Positions 6,426 to 10,115 of a DNA stretch of 10,115 nt are shown here, in pieces. The DNA is from an uncultured Eubacteriales bacterium (lineage in GTDB: Bacteria; Bacillota; Clostridia; Christensenellales; Borkfalkiaceae): positions 1 to 10,115 of the forward strand of contig CATZMZ010000018.1 of NCBI GenBank assembly GCA_958421945.1, written 5' to 3'. The first letter of the stretch is position 1. Every line of letters starts with the position of its first letter. The notes beneath the pieces are model-generated. The model worked only from the letters and a program-made list of their open reading frames with translations. It had not been told where the DNA came from and made no database searches. The position numbers and the translations under genes are program-made.

Positions 6426-8151
6426 AACGATACAAAAAAAGACGGCTTCTTCAAAGCAGGGAGCAAAGGGGATTATTAAAGGAATAATCGCCTGCGCGTT
6501 TCAGAATATGGCGTTTATGTTGCCGACCACGCTTTTATACTTTCTCGTTTCCGATATGCTTGGCGGCGGAGTGCAAGGTGGAAGAATAACTTTTTACGTC
6601 GTCGGATGCGTGATATGCTTTGCGCTTATCTTTTTAACCACATGGTTCCAGTATAACAACACGTATTTTACCACTTACGAAGAAAGCGGAAAAAGAAGAC
6701 TTAGTTTAGCCGAAAGACTTCGTAAACTTCCTCTATCGTTCTTCGGCAAAAGAGATCTTGCCGACCTGACGAGTACGATTATGTCCGACTGCGAAGTGAT
6801 AGAAAAGAGTACTTCGCATTTTATCCCGGGACTGTTCGGCTCGTTGATTTCAACTATTCTTATCGCCGCAGGGCTTTTCGTTTTCGATTGGCGAATGGCT
6901 CTTGCCGCGCTTTGGGTTATTCCCGTTTCGGTTCTTATCGTCATTTTAAGTTATAAGGTACAGGATAAAGTGCTTGTTAAATTTATGACGGCAAAAATGT
7001 CGTGCGCGGACGGTATACAGGAATATATCGAAACGGTACGCGATCTTAAAGCAAACAACGCCGAAGGAAACTACCTTTCGGGATTAAAGAATAAGATTAA
7101 GGGCGTTGAAAAGAGTAACATAAAAGCGGAACTCACTACCGCCGTGTTCGTAACGGGCGCGGGAATGGTTTTAAAACTCGGCATAGCCACCGTGGCTTTG
7201 GTTGGTTCGGCTCTGCTCGTAAACGGAACGCTCGGAGTTTTAACCTTCTTTATGTTTTTGCTTGTCGCTTCCCGTCTTTACGATCCGATGCAGGCGGCGC
7301 TTCAGAATCTTGCGGCAATCATCGCAATGCGAACAAACGTTGCGCGTATGAACGAAATTCTGGAATATCCCGTTCAGACCGGAAACGACACGCTTACGAA
7401 TAGCGGTTACGATGTCGTTTTCGATCACGTCGGCTTTGCGTATCCGGGCGGCGAAGTTGTATTAAAAGACGTTTCATTCACCGCAAAGCAAGGTGAAGTC
7501 ACCGCGCTTGTCGGTCCTTCGGGCGGCGGAAAAACAACGGTTTCAAGGCTTGCCGCAAGGTTTTGGGATATTCGGAAAGGTAAAATTACCGTCGGCGGAA
7601 TGGACGTTGCCGAAATCGACCCCGAAAAATTGATGAGTCTTTATTCTATCGTTTTTCAGGACGTAACTTTGTTTGATAACACGATTATGGAAAATATCCG
7701 TCTCGGCAAAAAGGGCGCGACGGACGAAGAAGTTATGTCGGCGGCTCGGCTTGCAAACGTGGACGAGTTTGCCGAAAAACTTCCCGATAAATGGAACACT
7801 AATATCGGCGAAAACGGATGCGAACTTTCGGGCGGCGAGAGACAGCGAATTTCGATCGCGCGCGCGTTTCTGAAAGACGCCCCCGTTATTCTTCTCGACG
7901 AGGCGACGGCAAGTTTAGACGTGGAAAACGAAACGATGATACAATCGGCGCTTTCCCGTCTTATAAAAGATAAAACCGTGCTTGTGATAGCTCACAGAAT
8001 GAGAACGGTCGCGGGAGCTGATAAAATCGTGGTTTTGGCGGACGGCGTCGTGTCGGAGCAGGGAAAACCTAATGAGTTGTACAATAAAAACGGCATTTAC
8101 GCTCGTATGGTGGATTTGCAATCGGCAAGCGGAAAGTGGAAAATTAAATAA
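6412..8151 (+). CDS. ABC exporter-fold half-transporter, IrtB/YbtQ-like (subunit 2)
   Basis: A 579-residue half-transporter with the same membrane-plus-ATPase design as the gene before it. Hydrophobic segments lie near residues 22-48, 60-80, 138-158, 162-181, 244-270 and 274-291. The ATPase has Walker A GPSGGGKTT (368-376), Q-loop Gln416, signature LSGGERQR (472-479), Walker B VILLDEAT (492-499) and His528. Its D-loop is conventional (SLD, 501-503), unlike AFADP in subunit 1. Both subunits keep the catalytic glutamate and switch histidine, so both ATP sites look competent. ATG 6412 is preferred over GTG 6403 because AGGAGG (6397-6402) fits only the former. The 14-base overlap with subunit 1 implies coupled translation and a heterodimer. 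Function probably follows subunit 1: metallophore or heme-related uptake, or export of a small molecule. Confidence 0.88.
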   Translation: MSLVKTIQKKTASSKQGAKGIIKGIIACAFQNMAFMLPTTLLYFLVSDMLGGGVQGGRITFYVVGCVICFALIFLTTWFQYNNTYFTTYEESGKRRLSLAERLRKLPLSFFGKRDLADLTSTIMSDCEVIEKSTSHFIPGLFGSLISTILIAAGLFVFDWRMALAALWVIPVSVLIVILSYKVQDKVLVKFMTAKMSCADGIQEYIETVRDLKANNAEGNYLSGLKNKIKGVEKSNIKAELTTAVFVTGAGMVLKLGIATVALVGSALLVNGTLGVLTFFMFLLVASRLYDPMQAALQNLAAIIAMRTNVARMNEILEYPVQTGNDTLTNSGYDVVFDHVGFAYPGGEVVLKDVSFTAKQGEVTALVGPSGGGKTTVSRLAARFWDIRKGKITVGGMDVAEIDPEKLMSLYSIVFQDVTLFDNTIMENIRLGKKGATDEEVMSAARLANVDEFAEKLPDKWNTNIGENGCELSGGERQRISIARAFLKDAPVILLDEATASLDVENETMIQSALSRLIKDKTVLVIAHRMRTVAGADKIVVLADGVVSEQGKPNELYNKNGIYARMVDLQSASGKWKIK

Positions 8152-8156
8152 TTGTG

Positions 8157-8200
8157 CCGTCCTTCGGAGAAAAATCCGACTTAAAGCCTGGACGGAATTT
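8157..8200 (+). terminator. Nested hairpin after the ABC pair, possible terminator
   Basis: CCGTCC (8157-8162) pairs with GGACGG (8190-8195), enclosing a second hairpin TCGGA/TCCGA (8164-8168 with 8175-8179). The T-run that follows is short (AATTTTC), with a longer one at 8209-8215. It may terminate the ABC transcript partially or stabilise its 3' end. Confidence 0.45.
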
Positions 8201-8204
8201 TCAA

Positions 8205-8233
8205 TTGCTTTTTTCAAAGTAACGTGATATAAT
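8205..8233 (+). promoter_or_regulatory. Promoter of the DtxR/MntR-like gene
   Basis: TTGCTT (8205-8210), 17-base spacer, TATAAT (8228-8233). The -10 is extended by TGA immediately upstream (8225-8227), giving TGnTATAAT. No GTTAG-N6-CTAACC site is seen here, so this regulator may be made constitutively. Confidence 0.7.
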
Positions 8234-8257
8234 GTATAAAAAGCGTAAGAGGGCAAT

Positions 8258-8620
8258 ATGGTAGACAACGAATCGCAGGAAATGTATCTCGAAACGATAC
8301 TTAGATTAAAAAAGAAAAAGGGTAGCGTGCGCGCGATAGACGTAGCAGAAGAACTCGGTTATTCCAAGCCGAGCGTTTCCCGCGCCGTGGGAATAATGAA
8401 AAAAGACGGTTTTATAGTTGTGCATGCCGACGGACTTATAGACCTTACCGAAACGGGTAAGGATAAAGCCGAAAATATTTTTTCCCGGCATAAATCGCTG
8501 ACTCAAGCCCTTGTAGTGATGGGGCTTTCGCCCGAGGCGGCGGAAGAAAACGCCTGCCGCGTGGAACACGTTATCACCGAAGAAGCGTTCGAGGCTATCA
8601 AAAAATATTTTAACGTGTAA
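8258..8620 (+). CDS. DtxR/MntR-family metal-dependent transcriptional regulator
   Basis: This 120-residue protein has a winged helix-turn-helix at about residues 24-70, with the recognition helix in YSKPSVSRAVGIMKK (35-49). A metal-binding and dimerisation helix pair follows. The start SQEMYLETI (6-14), SRHKSL (76-81) and NACRVEHVI (98-106) match DtxR closely. By hand alignment Met9, Cys100, Glu103 and His104 correspond to the primary-site ligands Met10, Cys102, Glu105 and His106 of DtxR. A Cys at that position is typical of iron-type members, while MntR has Glu. His78 matches an ancillary-site histidine. It lacks the C-terminal SH3-like domain of DtxR and so has MntR-like length. The ribosome binding site is AGAGGG (8248-8253). 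It probably represses metal-uptake or homeostasis genes when the metal (iron favoured) is bound. Confidence 0.87.
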   Translation: MVDNESQEMYLETILRLKKKKGSVRAIDVAEELGYSKPSVSRAVGIMKKDGFIVVHADGLIDLTETGKDKAENIFSRHKSLTQALVVMGLSPEAAEENACRVEHVITEEAFEAIKKYFNV

Positions 8621-8635
8621 ATATAAAAAAATTTT

Positions 8636-8666
8636 AGTCAACCGCTAACTTTCGGTTGACTTTTTT
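8636..8666 (+). terminator. Strong terminator after the DtxR/MntR-like gene
   Basis: GTCAACCG (8637-8644) pairs perfectly with CGGTTGAC (8653-8660) across an eight-base loop. TTTTTT (8661-8666) follows. The 3' arm also contains the -35 hexamer of the next promoter. Confidence 0.88.
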
Positions 8667-8683
8667 CTATATATGAGTATAAT
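8656..8683 (+). promoter_or_regulatory. Promoter of the second regulator and CydD-like gene
   Basis: TTGACT (8656-8661), 16-base spacer, TATAAT (8678-8683). The -35 lies in the 3' arm of the preceding terminator. Transcription from here would give a leader of about 130 bases containing the structured segment 8714-8773 and two GTTAG-N6-CTAACC sites. Confidence 0.6.
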
Positions 8684-8713
8684 TAAAAATGGCTTTGGAA
8701 AAAGGTCGTTAAT

Positions 8714-8773
8714 TTTTGCGCAAGAGTTAGCCTTAACTAACCGCTTCTGTGTAAGCATGGCGCAAAATTTTTT
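8714..8773 (+). promoter_or_regulatory. Possible attenuator hairpin in the leader
   Basis: TTTTGCGC (8714-8721) pairs with GCGCAAAA (8760-8767), and six T follow (8768-8773), as in an intrinsic terminator. The enclosed 38 bases can fold into two small hairpins, GTTAG/CTAAC (8726-8741) and GCTT/AAGC (8743-8756). It lies between promoter and gene, so it could prematurely stop transcription. Being inside the leader, the first inner hairpin doubles as a DNA operator. Confidence 0.4.
8726..8742. promoter_or_regulatory. GTTAG-N6-CTAACC operator, upstream copy
   Basis: GTTAG (8726-8730), CCTTAA, CTAACC (8737-8742). It is downstream of the -10 box and about 56 bases before the next copy. A protein bound here would block elongation or initiation from 8656-8683. 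Confidence 0.6.
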
Positions 8774-8780
8774 CAGGAAT

Positions 8781-8798
8781 GGTTAGCGCGGGCTAACC
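8781..8798. promoter_or_regulatory. GTTAG-N6-CTAACC operator, best copy
   Basis: GGTTAG (8781-8786), CGCGGG, CTAACC (8793-8798), with one further matching pair outside (T8780/A8799). This is the most symmetrical of the four sites. It lies 25 bases before the start of the second DtxR-like gene, so negative autoregulation is the simplest idea. Confidence 0.65.
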
Positions 8799-8823
8799 AA
8801 ATAAAACGGATGGTGAGTTACAT

Positions 8824-9213
8824 ATGAGTTCGTCGGAATTAAGGTATCTGATAGCGGCAAACGACCTTGCCAAAGAGCTGCAGTCGGTTAAACAGACTGA
8901 TATAGCAAACAGACTTCACGTAACAAAGGTGAGTGCGTATAACGCGATTGAAAGGTTGCGGGAAAAAGAATATATCGAGAAGAATGATAGGAAAATCGTT
9001 CTTACGGATCGCGGAAGGGAAGTTCTGAACGAGTATATGACGATTATACGTTTTATGTCGGCGCATTTGTCGTTACATTGCGGAACGACTGAAAATCAGG
9101 CTTATGAAGACGCTCTTAACGCCACCTGCGCGTTTTCGGACGTAACCCGTAACGGAGTGGCAAATTTTATAAAGTCAGAAATGAAGGGCGCGCAGCAAGC
9201 ACTGATTGATTAA
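8824..9213 (+). CDS. Diverged DtxR-like winged-helix regulator
   Basis: This 129-residue protein has a winged helix-turn-helix (about 20-66; TDIANRLHVTKVSAYNAIERL, 25-45) with wing and helix KIVLTDRGREVL (57-68). Its C-terminal half follows the DtxR dimerisation pattern up to the AFSDVT segment (103-108), which aligns with the VMSDEV region of DtxR. By hand alignment the DtxR ligands Cys102, Glu105 and His106 become Leu98, Thr101 and Cys102, so the classical metal site is lost or rebuilt. His81, His85, Cys86 and Cys102 could form another site. The ribosome binding site is modest, GGTGAG (8812-8817), six bases before ATG. It is in one operon with the CydD-like gene (16-base gap) and preceded by two GTTAG-N6-CTAACC sites, which are its probable own operators. 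A MarR-type or other winged-helix assignment is the alternative. Confidence 0.72.
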   Translation: MSSSELRYLIAANDLAKELQSVKQTDIANRLHVTKVSAYNAIERLREKEYIEKNDRKIVLTDRGREVLNEYMTIIRFMSAHLSLHCGTTENQAYEDALNATCAFSDVTRNGVANFIKSEMKGAQQALID

Positions 9214-9229
9214 GACAAGGAGCAAACAA

Positions 9230-10115
9230 ATGATAGACAAAGAACTATTTAAACTCATCGGCGGAAATAAGAAGTACATATTTATCGCCGTATTGTTGCA
9301 GGCGATAGGTTTAATCGCGAACGTTACGATAACGGGGAGCGTCTGCTATGCCGTGTACCTGTTGACGCAGAACGCCGAATGGATACAATTTATTTATCCG
9401 CTTATCGGCGCGGTTATCGGTATTATCGTAAGATATAGCTGTTCACGCGCTACGGGCGATATAAAGGACAAGCTTGGCAGAAGCGTTAAAAAAGATTTAC
9501 GCGAAAGAGTATACAATAAAATCGTAAAACTCGGCGTTAAGACTACCGACGGGATGAGTATGGCGGGCTTGACGCAGGTTTCGGTAGAAGGCGTAGAACA
9601 ACTCGACCTTTACTATTCGTCATATCTGCCGCAGTTCTTTTTTGCGATGATCGCGCCCGTAATATTGTTCTTGATATGCGTATGGATCGATTGGAGAACG
9701 GCTCTCGTTCTTATCGCCTGCGTTCCGCTTATTCCTGTATCTATTGTAGCGGTAAGTAAGTATGCGAAGAAGATTTTCGCAAAATATTGGGGCAAATACA
9801 CTTCGATGGGCGATAAGTTCCTCGACAGCGTGCAGGGACTGAAAGAACTCAAAATCTTTCAGGCAGACGCGGCTCAACACGTTAAGATCAACGAAAGCGC
9901 GGAAGAATTCAGAGTCATCACAATGAAGGTTCTTGTCATGCAACTTGCAAGCACCACGATCATGGACTTGGTTGCATACGGCGGCGCGGGCGTGGGTATC
10001 GCGCTTGCAATCAGTGGCGCGGCGTTTTGGGGACTGAACCCGATTGCTGCATTGTTCCTGTGCCTTGTGGCGGTTGAATTTTTCCTGCCGCTTCGGGCGT
10101 TCGGTTCGGCATTCC
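9230..10115 (+). CDS. CydD-like ABC exporter, N-terminal part (runs off the window)
   Basis: The open frame starts at ATG 9230, with AAGGAG (9217-9222) seven bases upstream, and stays open for 295 codons to the window edge. Only the membrane domain is present. Hydrophobic segments lie near residues 17-46, 53-70, 131-153, 156-176, 244-263 and 270-285, with the cytosolic loop KFLDSVQGLKELKIF (196-210) between. The closing motif EFFLPLRAFGSAF (283-295) and the GLKELKIF loop are typical of CydD. CydDC exports cysteine/glutathione and has been linked to heme transport in cytochrome bd assembly. In Firmicutes such genes often come as CydC/CydD-like pairs of unknown substrate. The ATPase domain and a partner subunit are expected just beyond the window. 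The shared operon with a DtxR-like regulator favours a metal, heme or metallophore role, which is inference. Confidence 0.82.
   Translation, partial: MIDKELFKLIGGNKKYIFIAVLLQAIGLIANVTITGSVCYAVYLLTQNAEWIQFIYPLIGAVIGIIVRYSCSRATGDIKDKLGRSVKKDLRERVYNKIVKLGVKTTDGMSMAGLTQVSVEGVEQLDLYYSSYLPQFFFAMIAPVILFLICVWIDWRTALVLIACVPLIPVSIVAVSKYAKKIFAKYWGKYTSMGDKFLDSVQGLKELKIFQADAAQHVKINESAEEFRVITMKVLVMQLASTTIMDLVAYGGAGVGIALAISGAAFWGLNPIAALFLCLVAVEFFLPLRAFGSAF

Noticed and set aside
9620..9943. Minus-strand open frame opposite the CydD-like gene
   Set aside because: The + strand encodes a continuous transporter membrane domain with family motifs through this stretch, so the reverse frame is a shadow.

Overview
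The window reads as a low-to-moderate GC Firmicute, most likely an anaerobic gut-type Clostridia relative. The evidence is strong AGGAGG-type ribosome binding sites, short U-tailed hairpin terminators, sigma-A-like promoters (TTGACT-N17-TATAAT) and protein families typical of Clostridia. This is inferred from style; nothing in the window fixes the species. All supported genes are on the + strand. No tRNA, rRNA, CRISPR array, insertion sequence or replication origin was recognised.

Layout. Positions 1-85 hold the last 27 codons of an upstream gene, followed by two tandem terminator hairpins (84-120, 139-172). An AT-rich leader of more than 400 bases follows, with a good promoter (323-351), several palindromes and only doubtful tiny ORFs. 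From 599 to 2877 there is a tight three-gene operon: an alpha/beta hydrolase of the BAAT-C/dienelactone-hydrolase type, an ATC-hydrolase-like protein and a transglutaminase-like Cys-His protein. After a 242-base gap comes a class I SAM methyltransferase (3120-3731) and its terminator.

From 3842 on the window is dominated by regulated ABC exporter-fold transporters. A TetR repressor (3903-4544) has a promoter whose -10 box lies inside a tandem palindromic operator. Next is an overlapping pair of half-transporters (4638-6425, 6412-8151) resembling the IrtA/IrtB and YbtP/YbtQ group. A short DtxR/MntR-family regulator (8258-8620) with an apparently intact metal site follows. A second, diverged DtxR-like regulator (8824-9213) is followed 16 bases later by the start of a CydD-like ABC exporter (9230 to beyond the window edge).

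How it fits together. The palindrome GTTAG-N6-CTAACC occurs just upstream of the ABC pair (4593-4609) and twice upstream of the second regulator and the CydD-like gene (8726-8742, 8782-8798). A one-mismatch copy sits upstream of the -35 box of the first promoter (304-320). Its half-sites resemble those of the known DtxR/IdeR box (GGTTAG/CTAACC) but are spaced differently. The simplest reading is a small regulon in which one or both DtxR-like proteins coordinate two transport systems, and perhaps the hydrolase operon, in response to metal (probably iron), heme or a metallophore. The regulon is an inference from sequence; the substrate is not shown by anything in the window.
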